DNA of 38,027 bases from Prolixibacteraceae bacterium (GTDB taxonomy: Bacteria; Bacteroidota; Bacteroidia; Bacteroidales; Prolixibacteraceae): the NCBI GenBank assembly GCA_017998095.1, contig JAGODU010000021.1, positions 1-38,027 of the forward strand. Direction: 5' to 3'. The notes under the pieces were generated by a model, which did not search any database, was not told the DNA's origin, and worked only from the letters and a program-made list of their open reading frames with translations. The position numbers and the translations under genes were made by a program. Of this stretch, positions 15,150-23,959 are shown piece by piece. How positions within the stretch are numbered: position 1 is the first letter of the stretch; each line of letters opens with the position of its first letter.

Positions 15150-16622
15150 TCAATTCAATTTAAATATCCTTTTAAAGTCATTTCTCTCTTTGAAATAAAT
15201 AACAACAAGAAAAACAATATTAAGCAATATAGATAAAAGATAATGAGGAGATCCCGGTTTTCTAACTGACCAATAGATAGCGAACAGAATCAGGCTAAGG
15301 AATAAATAAAACCCAAAGTTTTTAAGATCATATTTAATAGGGTAATATTTTTGTCCAACTATATAAGAAGCAACGGTCATTACGGCAAAACAAACCAATA
15401 TCGCGATAGCAGAGCCATAATAGCCGATTTTTGGGATTAAAATAATATTCAGGGCAATTGTTATTACAGATCCCAGAATGCCAAAATACGCCCCGTAAAT
15501 AGTCTTGTCGGTCAATTTATACCATAGCGACTGTGTAAAAAATATTCCCATAAAGAAGTTAGCCATTAAAACTATTGGTATTATTCCGGCGCCTTCCCTG
15601 TAACCACCTTGGTTAATGCCCATTACCAGGTCTGTAAATGTTGACATTCCCAGAAAGATAACAAGTCCCATAATTGAGAAATACTTCATAATAATGACAT
15701 ACATATCTTTAGTGTCGTTATCTTCTTTCTGAGAAAAAATAAAAGGTTCGAAGGCAAAGCGGAAAGCCTGGATAAACATATTTAAAAGGACAGCCATTTT
15801 AAAAGCTGCGGCATAAATACCAAGTTGTTTTAGGGGGTCGGCTGAATCCGGCAATAAATTAGGAATTAAAATTTTGTCAATATTTTGGTTAATCATTCCG
15901 GTGACTCCAACAATAAGTATTGGGTAAGAATACTTAAACATCTTTTTAAATAAAGCGGTATCAAAATTCCATTTAACCTTGAATTCCGGAATCTGCAAAG
16001 CAAGTGTGACAACAGAAGATATTAAGTTTGAAAGAAAAATATATCCAATGCCAAAGTCAGGACTATAAATTTTAGAAATAAATGAATCAGGGAAATGTTT
16101 TAACAGCAATGGGCAAAGAGACAAGAAGAAAAGGTTAAGTAAAATATTTACCCCAATATTAACAAACTTTATTACAGCAAATTTTATTGGTCGGTGTTGT
16201 AATCTGAGTTTAGCAAATGGGATAGCAGAAATGACATCAAGGCTTAAAGTTAATCCCATAATCATGATATAGTCGGTCCTTCCGGTCATTTGCATCATAT
16301 CAGCAAAGTTGCCCCTGAAAATGAATACAGTCAGCATAAAGAGGAAGGTAGAAACCGATAAAGAAATAATAGAAGTAGAGAATACTTTGTTTTTATTGTC
16401 TTCTTTAGAAGCAAAGCGGAAGAATCCTGTTTCCATGCCATAGGTAAGCAAAACAAATAAAAAGGAAACCACGGCATATACGTAATTAACTTTTCCTAGT
16501 TCAGCCTGATCTAAAAATATATAAGTCCAGTATGGATTAAGCCACCAGTTTAAGAAGCGACCAATAATGCTTGGCATTCCATAAATTGCAGTTTCTCCTG
16601 TTAATTTTTTGATAGCTTTCAT
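15150..16622 (-). CDS. Polysaccharide/lipid-linked oligosaccharide flippase (MATE/Wzx-like)
   Basis: A 490-residue integral membrane protein with about 12-14 helices, of the MOP (Wzx/MurJ-like) superfamily. The N-terminus MKAIKKLTGETAIYGMPSII and the following GRFLNWWLNPYWTYIF are typical of the Bacteroidota branch; GMETGFFRFASKE (about 60-72) and the later FVPF-like helix pairs agree. These proteins move lipid-linked glycans across the inner membrane. The glycan is unknown, as no glycosyltransferase cluster is nearby. The frame is open to a TTG at 16655, but ATG at 16622 begins at the family N-terminus. It is first in an operon with rpiB and the Rrf2 gene and is divergent from the glutaminyl cyclase gene (64-base gap). 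Confidence 0.85.
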   Translation of the reverse strand: MKAIKKLTGETAIYGMPSIIGRFLNWWLNPYWTYIFLDQAELGKVNYVYAVVSFLFVLLTYGMETGFFRFASKEDNKNKVFSTSIISLSVSTFLFMLTVFIFRGNFADMMQMTGRTDYIMIMGLTLSLDVISAIPFAKLRLQHRPIKFAVIKFVNIGVNILLNLFFLSLCPLLLKHFPDSFISKIYSPDFGIGYIFLSNLISSVVTLALQIPEFKVKWNFDTALFKKMFKYSYPILIVGVTGMINQNIDKILIPNLLPDSADPLKQLGIYAAAFKMAVLLNMFIQAFRFAFEPFIFSQKEDNDTKDMYVIIMKYFSIMGLVIFLGMSTFTDLVMGINQGGYREGAGIIPIVLMANFFMGIFFTQSLWYKLTDKTIYGAYFGILGSVITIALNIILIPKIGYYGSAIAILVCFAVMTVASYIVGQKYYPIKYDLKNFGFYLFLSLILFAIYWSVRKPGSPHYLLSILLNIVFLVVIYFKERNDFKRIFKLN

Positions 16623-16686
16623 TAATTTACTTTCTTCACAAAAGATTTTTTGCAAATTTTACCATAATAATTTGAAAAAAGAAGAA

Positions 16687-17742
16687 ATGATCAAATACTT
16701 AATGCTTTTATTTTTTTCTTTCATTCTGATAGTATCAGGGTGTAGCAATAAATCAACATCAGGCAGAAAACCTGTAATCAACATTGAGGTTACACCATCT
16801 AATACCATACTTAAATGGGGAGAATCATATATAATCACACTTGAATCGAAGGTTAAAAAAATGAAGATTAAAAAAATGGAACTTTATTTGAATGGCAAAC
16901 TCATTAATTCGGTTGATAAAGAAACAATGACAGTAACAATTAATTCAAAAAAATACTTACCGGGAAATACATCAATAAAAGTAGAATCAACTAATAGCGA
17001 AGGGATAAAGGGTATAAATTATTCTAATGTGATAATTGCATCAGATATAAACCCGGAAAAAACAGGATATCAGGTTATAGGAACACTAAACCATAGCGTA
17101 AAAAATTTCACAGAAGGCTTTGAATTTTATGGTGATAAGTTATTTGAAAGTACAGGAAATCATGGTGAGTCATATATATATTCATATAATCCATCAACAG
17201 GAAAAGAAATAACTTCATTAAAACTTGATAATGAATATTTTGGAGAAGGAATAACTATTTTAAATGATAAGATATATCAACTCACATATAAATCGAAAAA
17301 GGGATTTGTATATGATGTAAATACGTTCAAAAAATTAAAGGAGTTTACTTTTTCATCAGAAGAGGGGTGGGGAATGACCAATGATGGAAAGAACATAATA
17401 ATGAGTGATGGTACATCCAAAATACACTTTATAAATCCTGATACTTTTGAAAGAATAAAATCAATAGAAGTTTGTGATAATAAAGGAATAATATCAAATA
17501 TAAACGAATTGGAATATGTTGATGGAGTTATCTATGCAAATATTTGGATGACACAAACTATTTTAAAAATTGACGCCCAAAATGGGAGAGTATTGAAGAT
17601 CATCAATATGAGTGGTATTCAAAGTCAATTTGATCAAAATAAAATAGACGTATTAAATGGTATAGCATTCAATAAAAAAGAAAATATATTCTATGTAACA
17701 GGAAAGTATTGGCCAAAAACTTTTAAAGTAATTTTCAAATAA
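16687..17742 (+). CDS. Glutaminyl-peptide cyclotransferase lipoprotein (beta-propeller type)
   Basis: A 351-residue lipoprotein (LIVSGC, Cys19). After a beta-rich N-terminal domain (about 28-120) comes a five-bladed propeller of the plant/bacterial glutaminyl cyclase family. Motifs are FTEGFEF, LFESTGNHGES, YFGEGITILNDKIYQLTYKS, EEGWGMTNDGKNIIMSDGTS, NELEYVDGVIYANIW and LNGIAFN, with the acidic and Trp residues expected in the active site. The enzyme turns N-terminal Gln of exported proteins into pyroglutamate, which protects them from aminopeptidases. Four exported proteins in this window are predicted to start with Gln after cleavage, in line with this role. The start is ATG at 16687; the open frame reaching 16609 would bury the signal peptide. 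It converges on ruvB with a 3-base gap. Confidence 0.88.
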   Translation: MIKYLMLLFFSFILIVSGCSNKSTSGRKPVINIEVTPSNTILKWGESYIITLESKVKKMKIKKMELYLNGKLINSVDKETMTVTINSKKYLPGNTSIKVESTNSEGIKGINYSNVIIASDINPEKTGYQVIGTLNHSVKNFTEGFEFYGDKLFESTGNHGESYIYSYNPSTGKEITSLKLDNEYFGEGITILNDKIYQLTYKSKKGFVYDVNTFKKLKEFTFSSEEGWGMTNDGKNIIMSDGTSKIHFINPDTFERIKSIEVCDNKGIISNINELEYVDGVIYANIWMTQTILKIDAQNGRVLKIINMSGIQSQFDQNKIDVLNGIAFNKKENIFYVTGKYWPKTFKVIFK

Positions 17743-17745
17743 AAA

Positions 17746-18774
17746 TCAGAAAAGGGAAGGGCCTTCAAAATCAATTTTTGTTTTTCCAAGATGTTTATAT
17801 GCAATTTCAGTTGCCTCTCTACCACGGGGAGTTCTTTTAATAAAGCCTTCTTTAATTAAGAATGGCTCATATACTTCTTCAATAGTTCCAGGATCTTCAC
17901 TTACAGCAGTAGCAATAGTATTTAAACCAACCGGACCACCTTTAAATTTATCGATAATAGTTGAAAGAATTTTATTATCCATGTGGTCGAGACCAAAGGT
18001 ATCAATATTCAAAGCATCGAGGGCATATTTAGTTATTTTAAGGTCAATAGAACCATTTCCAATAACCTGAGCAAAATCTCTTACTCTTCTTAATAGAGCA
18101 TTAAGAATACGTGGAGTTCCTCTGCTTCGTCGTGAAATTTCATGAGCAGCATCATTATCAATTTTTATTTCAAGAATATTTGCTGATCTTTTTATAATAG
18201 AATCAAGAATATCTGTATCGTAATATTCGAGGTGAGCATTAATTCCAAATCGTGCTCTGAGAGGAGAAGTAAGTAAACCGGATCTTGTTGTAGCACCTAT
18301 AAGAGTAAAAGGATTAAGTTCTATTTGAATAGAGCGGGCGCTTGGTCCTTTATCTATCATTATATCAATTTTATAATCCTCCATAGCTGAATACAAATAT
18401 TCTTCAACCACCGGGCTAAGTCTATGTATTTCATCTATAAAAAGAACATCATGGGGTTCCAGATTAGTAAGGAGACCGGCAAGATCAGCAGGTTTATCCA
18501 AAACAGGACCCGAAGTAATTTTAATACCAACTCCCAGTTCGTTTGCAATAATATTTGAAAGGGTTGTTTTACCGAGTCCCGGGGGTCCATGAAGAAGAAC
18601 ATGATCAAGGGCTTCTTCTCTTTGTTTAGCGGCAAGAACAAATATATTAAGATTATCAATGATCTTTTTCTGACCATTAAAATCATCAAAAGACAAAGGC
18701 CTTAACCTTCTGTCAATTTCTTTATCAGATTCTGAATATGAATTTCCTCTTAAATCGAAAGTATCGGCCATCAT
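17746..18774 (-). CDS. ruvB: Holliday junction DNA helicase RuvB
   Basis: A 342-residue AAA+ motor that drives branch migration of Holliday junctions with RuvA. Walker A is GPPGLGKT (63-70), Walker B is LFIDEIHR (111-118), sensor 1 is IGATTRSG, the arginine-finger segment is [10 protein letters not shown], and the C-terminal winged helix ends in [18 protein letters not shown]. The length is normal. ruvA and ruvC are not adjacent, as is common in this phylum. The start is the first of two consecutive ATG codons; the second would serve as well. It follows the receiver-domain gene by 29 bases and is probably cotranscribed with it. Confidence 0.97.
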   Translation of the reverse strand: MMADTFDLRGNSYSESDKEIDRRLRPLSFDDFNGQKKIIDNLNIFVLAAKQREEALDHVLLHGPPGLGKTTLSNIIANELGVGIKITSGPVLDKPADLAGLLTNLEPHDVLFIDEIHRLSPVVEEYLYSAMEDYKIDIMIDKGPSARSIQIELNPFTLIGATTRSGLLTSPLRARFGINAHLEYYDTDILDSIIKRSANILEIKIDNDAAHEISRRSRGTPRILNALLRRVRDFAQVIGNGSIDLKITKYALDALNIDTFGLDHMDNKILSTIIDKFKGGPVGLNTIATAVSEDPGTIEEVYEPFLIKEGFIKRTPRGREATEIAYKHLGKTKIDFEGPSLF

Positions 18775-18803
18775 TAAATTGTTAATGGCTCAAAGATATG
18801 AAC

Positions 18804-19193
18804 TTAGTCAATAATATTCAATTCTTTAAAGATTTCATTTAATCTATTCATATCAAAAGGTTTAGCCATGTATTCGTCCATACCTGTAGCTAAACATTTG
18901 TCTCTGTCATTATCTAAAGTATTAGCAGTAATAGCAATAACAGGAGTATGATTTTTAGATGGAGTTTCTTTTTCAAATTTTCTAATTTGAGAAGTAGCTT
19001 CAAGACCATCCATCACCGGCATCATAATATCCATTAATATCACGTCATAATCTTTCTCACGGTACTTGTTCACAGCTTCCAATCCGTTGTTGGCGATATC
19101 AACCTCGTGATTGAACTTTTTCAAGCTGAATGTTGTAATACGTTGATTCAGAATGTTATCTTCCACCAACAAAATAGATAAATTTTCTTTCAT
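18804..19193 (-). CDS. Single-domain response regulator (CheY-like receiver)
   Basis: A 129-residue protein made only of a receiver domain. It has the acidic pair Glu11-Asp12, the phosphorylation site Asp55 in ILMDIMMPVMDG, Thr89 in AITANT and Lys111 in MAKPF. The sequence resembles receiver domains from hybrid histidine kinases (MDIMMPVMDGLEAT, GMDEYMAKPF). No output domain or partner kinase is next to it, so it probably acts by protein contact or in a phosphorelay. It is transcribed away from the AT-rich gap and toward ruvB. The large sensor kinase at 31358-35029 is in the window but too far away to be called its partner. Confidence 0.92.
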   Translation of the reverse strand: MKENLSILLVEDNILNQRITTFSLKKFNHEVDIANNGLEAVNKYREKDYDVILMDIMMPVMDGLEATSQIRKFEKETPSKNHTPVIAITANTLDNDRDKCLATGMDEYMAKPFDMNRLNEIFKELNIID

Positions 19194-19235
19194 AGCTTAA
19201 TATTCTCACTCTCTCAAATTAACAAAAAGCATTTG

Positions 19236-19243
19236 CAAATATA
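19236..19243 (-). promoter_or_regulatory. Probable -7 box (TATATTTG) for the receiver-ruvB operon
   Basis: On the minus strand this reads TATATTTG, an exact match to TAnnTTTG, 43 bases before the ATG at 19193. No clear -33 TTG is seen at the usual spacing. Confidence 0.4.
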
Positions 19244-19624
19244 TAATTTTTAATCAAGTTTTTTAATTGAATTTATTTATGATACTATGTTGTTAATACT
19301 GTTGATATCTTTTTCATATAATTTACTTACATATTTTTAAAAGAATAAGCACAGTTTTCAATATAGTTTATTTTTATAATAAATTGAAATTCAATTATAT
19401 AAAAATATTTTTCAACAATTGTTTATATCAAAAGAAATTCTTTTTTATTTTTTAATCTTGTTAATTAAATATTCAAAATTGAAAAGAAATTCTTTATTTT
19501 TTTTGTATTAATTTTTAAAAACAACTTCTTTAATAAATAAAATTAGAAAATCAAATTTTGTTTCCAAAAATAATAAGTTATAATTTACTATTTATTAACA
19601 GGTAAATAACAACTTAATTTTTTT

Positions 19625-19636
19625 ACAAACGTTTGT
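19625..19636. promoter_or_regulatory. 12-bp perfect palindrome, possible operator
   Basis: ACAAACGTTTGT is a perfect dyad that stands out in an otherwise 84% AT gap because of its central CG. It lies 41 bases upstream of the TATATTTG box of the DUF4175 gene, where an activator or repressor could bind. No protein is known to me for this exact site. Confidence 0.35.
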
Positions 19637-19676
19637 TTTGGATAGACTAATCTTAATTATTTTGATTTTAAGAGGG

Positions 19677-19684
19677 TATATTTG
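19677..19684 (+). promoter_or_regulatory. Probable -7 box (TATATTTG) for the DUF4175 operon
   Basis: Exact TAnnTTTG match ending 15 bases before the ATG at 19699, giving a very short leader. No TTG lies at the standard -33 spacing. Confidence 0.45.
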
Positions 19685-19698
19685 TAAAAAAAAATTTA

Positions 19699-22600
19699 AT
19701 GACAGAAAGTTACAATATTATTGAAGAAAAGCTCACTCAATTTACGAGAAAGTTTTATTTAAATAAAATAATAAAGGGATCAATACTTTCATTAACAGTA
19801 ATTTTAGTATTCGGTTTGTTATTATTAATACTAGAATATTTTTTTTATTTTAAAACATATCAAAGAGTTTCCATCGTAATTATTTTTTCAACTTCGATAT
19901 TAGGCACTGTATTATTTTTAATAATTATACCATTACTTAAATATTCAGGATTTTTAAAAAGGATAAATAAGAATGTTATAAATGATATTGTTGTTAGTCA
20001 TTTTCCAGAAATAAAAGATAAACTTTATAATATTATAGAACTTAACGAAAAAGGATACAAGGACATTTATTCAGAAGAACTAGTTGTAGCCAGTATAAAT
20101 CAAAAGATAGATGAAATAAAAAAATTCAGATTTTCTGAAGCTATTGATATTAAGAAAAACATAAAATTATTTTATTATTTATTTTTTTCTGTTATAGTTA
20201 TCTTATTAATATCATTTATTTCTCCTCAAGTAATAGTTAAACCTTCTGAGAGATACATACATTTCAATAAAGAATATGAAAAACCATCACCATATACAAT
20301 AACAATAATAAATGATACATTAAAATTAGGAAAGGGTGATGATTTTACTATTAATGTAAAAATAGAATCAAAAAAAGATTTTGAGAATTTATTTATATGC
20401 ATAAATGACAATAAGTTTTTAATGAAAAATGATTCATTAAATATTTACTCTTATAAATTAAGTAATGTTAATAATGATATAAAATTTAATTTTTTAGTAG
20501 AAAACTATTATACAAAGGAATATTTTTTGGATGTTCTTGAAAAACCAGGTATTTCTGAATTCAAAATTAAATTATTAAAGCCGGATTATACATTAATGAA
20601 AGATGAAGAATTTCAAAATCTTACTGAAGTCATTATTCCTGCCGGTACTGAAATTATTTTTGAATTTAATACATACGAGACAGATTCATTATTTGTGCAT
20701 GGAATAGATAATTTCAATAAAAAAGTAGAGAGATATAAGAAAAACACTTTTACATTTAAAAATTCATTTACAAAAGATTCAAAATTTTATTTGTCATTAA
20801 AAAATTCAGGGTTTTTACTTGAAGAATTTCTTTATTTTAATATTAAAGTAATAAATGATGATTATCCCCTGATAAGTGTAAGTTCAATAATTGATTCAAT
20901 TGATTTTACTAAAGTATATTTCAAAGGAAATGTTAGTGATGATTATGGTTTTTCAAGATTAAATTTTGTAACTAAAATTTCTGATAAAATTGATACTATC
21001 CAAGAATTAAATATTTCTAAAAATCAAAACGAGCAGAGTTTTTATTTTGGCTATGATTTTAACAGGTATAAATCAATTGATAAAAAAATTGAATATTATT
21101 TTGAAATTTTTGATAATGATATAATTACAGGACCTAAATCTGCAATTAGTGAGATTTTTTATTTTTCTTTCCCTGAATTTGAGGATGTTTTAGATTATCA
21201 AGATAAACAATTAAATGAAATTGAAAATATACTTACACAGAGTATGAATTTGAATGATGCTTTAAAAAAGGATATTTTTTATTTAAAAGAGAAAATGATT
21301 AATTCTGAACTTTCTGCCTGGGAAAGAAAAGAAATTTTCAGAGATATTTTAAATAAAAAGGAACTTCTTGAAAAAAATCTAGATAATATCAAAGAAAAGA
21401 ATGCTGAATTGAATAATTATCTTGAATCTTTTACCGATCAAAACGAAGACATACTTGAAAAGCAAAAGTTACTTCAGGAAATGTTGGAACAGGTGTTTTC
21501 CGATGATTTAAAGAAGATGTTAGAAGAGTTTAATAAGATGATGAATGAATTCAATAATGATAAACTAAATGAGATGAATGATAAACTCGACATTTCATTA
21601 GAAGATCTTTCTAAACAGCTTGATAGAAATATTGAATTACTTAAGAAAATGCATATTGAGCAAAAGTTAGATTTATTATCAGAAAATCTTAAAAAGCAAA
21701 TCAAAGAAAATGAATTAATTTCAGATAAACTTGATAATGGAATTAAGCCTCAGGAATTAAAAGAAAAGGAAGAATCTATAAAAAATGAAATTGAGAAAAT
21801 TGAAAAAGAGTATAATGACATAAAAAATTTAAATGAAGAATTAGAAAACAAAATTAATTTATTTGAATTTTCAAAAGAGTTTAATGATATAAAAGATGAA
21901 TTACAGAACTCTATTTTAAATATGGAAAAAAATAATAAGAAAAAGAGTTCTGAAGCATCAAAAAAAGCTACTGAAAAGATGAAAAATTTATCATTTATGA
22001 TGCAACAAATGATGGATGAAGCCTTTAAAGAAGCTAATATGGAAAACATATCTGATTTAATGCAAATACTTGATAATCTTGTTACATTTAGTTTTAATCA
22101 GGAAAGCATAATAGTTAAAGATTTTAATCAGGAATTTTCACCCTTGCTTTATGGAAAGCAAAAGAAAGTTGCCGGAGATTTCGAAATTATTAAAGATTCT
22201 TTATATGCTTTAGCTATGAGAGAACCCTCTATTAATTCCATTGTAAACAAAGAGATAGTTACTATCAAACAAAATTTTAAAGATTTGGATAATAATTTTT
22301 CACAAAATTCCTTTTCTCAAATTCCTGTCAATCAACAAAATGTTTTGACTTCGTCGAATAATTTAGCATTATTTATGTCTGAAGTAATAAAAAATCTTCA
22401 GAAACAAATGGCAGATTCTAAACCAGGTAATCAAAATTGCCAAAAGCCTGGTAATAATCCTAATCCGAACAGTTCAAATTCATCTATGAAAAACATGCAA
22501 AAAAGTCTTCAGCAGCAATTGGAGAAAATTATGCAAATGATGAAAGAAGGCAATCAGGGTAAATCAATGAATAATGAATTAGGAAAAGCTTTGTCTCAGC

Positions 22601-23028
22601 AAGAAAAACTACATCAAATGATGCAACAAATGATGAATCAGGGACAGGTAGGGAGCGATGCTTATGAAACGTTGAAAAAGGCTGATCAATTATTAAATCA
22701 AGTGAGAGATGATATTTTAAGAAAAAATATATCAAGTAGCACTATTGAAAGACAGAAGCAGATAATGACAAGGTTGCTTGAAGCAGAGAAAGCTGAAAAT
22801 GAGCGAGATATCGATGAAAAAAGAAAATCTAATACAGCAAAAGATCAATTTATTAGTGAATCAGCAAAATTATTTGAAAATTTGTCTCCAAATAATAACT
22901 TTGAAGAAAAATTAATAAGGAATAAACTTGTATTAAGCAACTTCTATCAAAGGAAGTATCAGAAATTTATTTATCAATTGGATAGTATTAATGGAGCAAT
23001 CTATAAAGATAGAATCAAAGCTGAATAA
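19699..23028 (+). CDS. DUF4175-family membrane protein with long coiled coil
   Basis: An 1109-residue protein of a Bacteroidota-typical family annotated as DUF4175. Two membrane helices are near residues 28-51 and 57-80 and a third near 155-175. Then comes a large, probably periplasmic beta-rich part (about 180-490), followed by a highly charged coiled-coil region (about 500-770) rich in Lys, Glu, Asn and Leu, and a Met/Gln/Asn-rich section (MQKSLQQQLEKIMQMMKEG and similar) up to the C-terminus. No enzymatic motif is visible. The arrangement suggests a scaffold or cell-envelope component, but function is unknown. The ORF overlaps the following ATPase gene by 38 bases, so they are translationally linked. 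The GC content is markedly low. Confidence 0.8.
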   Translation: MTESYNIIEEKLTQFTRKFYLNKIIKGSILSLTVILVFGLLLLILEYFFYFKTYQRVSIVIIFSTSILGTVLFLIIIPLLKYSGFLKRINKNVINDIVVSHFPEIKDKLYNIIELNEKGYKDIYSEELVVASINQKIDEIKKFRFSEAIDIKKNIKLFYYLFFSVIVILLISFISPQVIVKPSERYIHFNKEYEKPSPYTITIINDTLKLGKGDDFTINVKIESKKDFENLFICINDNKFLMKNDSLNIYSYKLSNVNNDIKFNFLVENYYTKEYFLDVLEKPGISEFKIKLLKPDYTLMKDEEFQNLTEVIIPAGTEIIFEFNTYETDSLFVHGIDNFNKKVERYKKNTFTFKNSFTKDSKFYLSLKNSGFLLEEFLYFNIKVINDDYPLISVSSIIDSIDFTKVYFKGNVSDDYGFSRLNFVTKISDKIDTIQELNISKNQNEQSFYFGYDFNRYKSIDKKIEYYFEIFDNDIITGPKSAISEIFYFSFPEFEDVLDYQDKQLNEIENILTQSMNLNDALKKDIFYLKEKMINSELSAWERKEIFRDILNKKELLEKNLDNIKEKNAELNNYLESFTDQNEDILEKQKLLQEMLEQVFSDDLKKMLEEFNKMMNEFNNDKLNEMNDKLDISLEDLSKQLDRNIELLKKMHIEQKLDLLSENLKKQIKENELISDKLDNGIKPQELKEKEESIKNEIEKIEKEYNDIKNLNEELENKINLFEFSKEFNDIKDELQNSILNMEKNNKKKSSEASKKATEKMKNLSFMMQQMMDEAFKEANMENISDLMQILDNLVTFSFNQESIIVKDFNQEFSPLLYGKQKKVAGDFEIIKDSLYALAMREPSINSIVNKEIVTIKQNFKDLDNNFSQNSFSQIPVNQQNVLTSSNNLALFMSEVIKNLQKQMADSKPGNQNCQKPGNNPNPNSSNSSMKNMQKSLQQQLEKIMQMMKEGNQGKSMNNELGKALSQQEKLHQMMQQMMNQGQVGSDAYETLKKADQLLNQVRDDILRKNISSSTIERQKQIMTRLLEAEKAENERDIDEKRKSNTAKDQFISESAKLFENLSPNNNFEEKLIRNKLVLSNFYQRKYQKFIYQLDSINGAIYKDRIKAE

Positions 23029-23392
23029 CTTCTGTAAGATAGATAATTTTATCAATTCGATTTTTAATGAATTACAATTTTCAAGAAAGTTGTATTGCAA
23101 AATTTATCTATCAGTTAATGAGGCAGTTAATAATGCTATTTTTCATGGAAATTCTAACGATGAAGAAAAGTATGTAACAATTGATTTTATTACTGATGAC
23201 AATACCTTTCAGTTTTTAATATCTGATGAAGGAGGAGGTTTTGATTTTTCTTCAGTTAAAGATCCAACAGAAAAGGAAAATATTTATAATGAATCGGGTA
23301 GGGGTATATTTATAATGAAAAAATATGCAGATCATGTTTATTTTCTTGAAAACGGAACAAAGGTTAAATTGATTTTTAATAAATTAAATTGA
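22991..23392 (+). CDS. Small ATP-binding protein, anti-sigma-factor/serine kinase-like (RsbW-type GHKL)
   Basis: A 133-residue protein consisting of one GHKL ATPase domain. The N box is NEAVNNAIFHGN (43-54), the G1 box DEGGGF (79-84) and the G2 box GRGIFIM (103-109), as in RsbW and SpoIIAB anti-sigma kinases. In such systems the protein binds a sigma factor or phosphorylates an anti-anti-sigma partner; neither partner is encoded nearby. The ATG at 22991 lies inside the end of the DUF4175 gene (38-base overlap), and the stop TGA overlaps the TTG start of ybeY. The neighbourhood DUF4175-ATPase-ybeY-mnmG seems ordered and may be conserved. Confidence 0.85.
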   Translation: MEQSIKIESKLNNFCKIDNFINSIFNELQFSRKLYCKIYLSVNEAVNNAIFHGNSNDEEKYVTIDFITDDNTFQFLISDEGGGFDFSSVKDPTEKENIYNESGRGIFIMKKYADHVYFLENGTKVKLIFNKLN

Positions 23393-23823
23393 TAGCATTT
23401 TTTTCTGAAGATATTAAAAAGCCAAAACTTAGAGTAAAACCGATTAAAGAATGGATTAAGACGGTTATATTATCTTATAATAATTCTTGTGGTGATATCA
23501 ACATCATTTTTTGTTCTGATAAATATTTACTAGAAATGAACAAGGCTTATTTGAATCACGATTATTTTACAGATATAATAACGTTTAATTACAATACTGA
23601 AGATAGAATATCTGGTGATATTTTTATAAGTCTCGATACAGTTAAAAATAATTCTATATATTTTTCTCAACCCTTTAATAACGAGTTGCTTAGAGTTATA
23701 ATACATGGAATATTGCACCTTTTAGGGTACGATGATAAAACTGAACAAGAACAAGTTTTAATACATACTAAAGAGGATGAAGCCATAGAGATATTTCATT
23801 CTAAATTTTCTTTTGATGTATAA
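23389..23823 (+). CDS. ybeY: Endoribonuclease YbeY (rRNA maturation factor)
   Basis: A 144-residue YbeY/UPF0054 metalloprotein involved in 16S rRNA 3'-end maturation and ribosome quality control. FTDIITFNY (about 60-68) and GDIFIS precede the metal motif HGILHLLGYDD. The canonical motif has a third metal-binding His (HGxLHLxGYDH), but here His106 and His110 are followed by Asp116. Other Bacteroidota seem to lack this His as well. The start is a TTG at 23389: no ATG exists further upstream in frame, the N-terminus IAFFSED fits the family, and TTGA overlaps the upstream TGA stop, which indicates coupling. Confidence 0.9.
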   Translation: MIAFFSEDIKKPKLRVKPIKEWIKTVILSYNNSCGDINIIFCSDKYLLEMNKAYLNHDYFTDIITFNYNTEDRISGDIFISLDTVKNNSIYFSQPFNNELLRVIIHGILHLLGYDDKTEQEQVLIHTKEDEAIEIFHSKFSFDV

Positions 23824-23959
23824 ATATTAGTTATTTTAAGAGTTCAATTTGTTCAATATTTTCCCTATTTTTTTTAATATTTAAATAAAAATTATTTACA
23901 GCTTTTTAAAACTAAAAAGTTTATTTTCTTTAGAATTATAATTTACTTTTTTATTAGAC

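Larger units (their letters stand above)
19194..19698. other. 505-base extremely AT-rich divergent intergenic region
   Basis: I count 76 G or C in 19201-19680, about 16% GC, against roughly a third in nearby genes to the left. Genes diverge from it on both sides, and each side has a TATATTTG -7 box. No ORF, tRNA or canonical DnaA box (TTATNCACA) is present; near-misses such as TTTTCAACA and TTATTAACA occur but are expected in such AT-rich DNA. A 12-bp palindrome lies near its right end. It may be a double promoter region or, given nearby parS-like sites, part of an origin region. Confidence 0.5.

Noticed and set aside
21474..22049. Minus-strand ORFs rich in Ser, Phe and Ile within the DUF4175 gene
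   Set aside because: These are mirror images of the Lys/Glu/Asn-rich coiled-coil codons and have no independent support.
23890..23935. Small A/T hairpin (CTTTTTA with TAAAAAG) before mnmG as a ybeY terminator
   Set aside because: There are no G-C pairs in the stem beyond its end and no clean T-run follows, so it is too weak to call.
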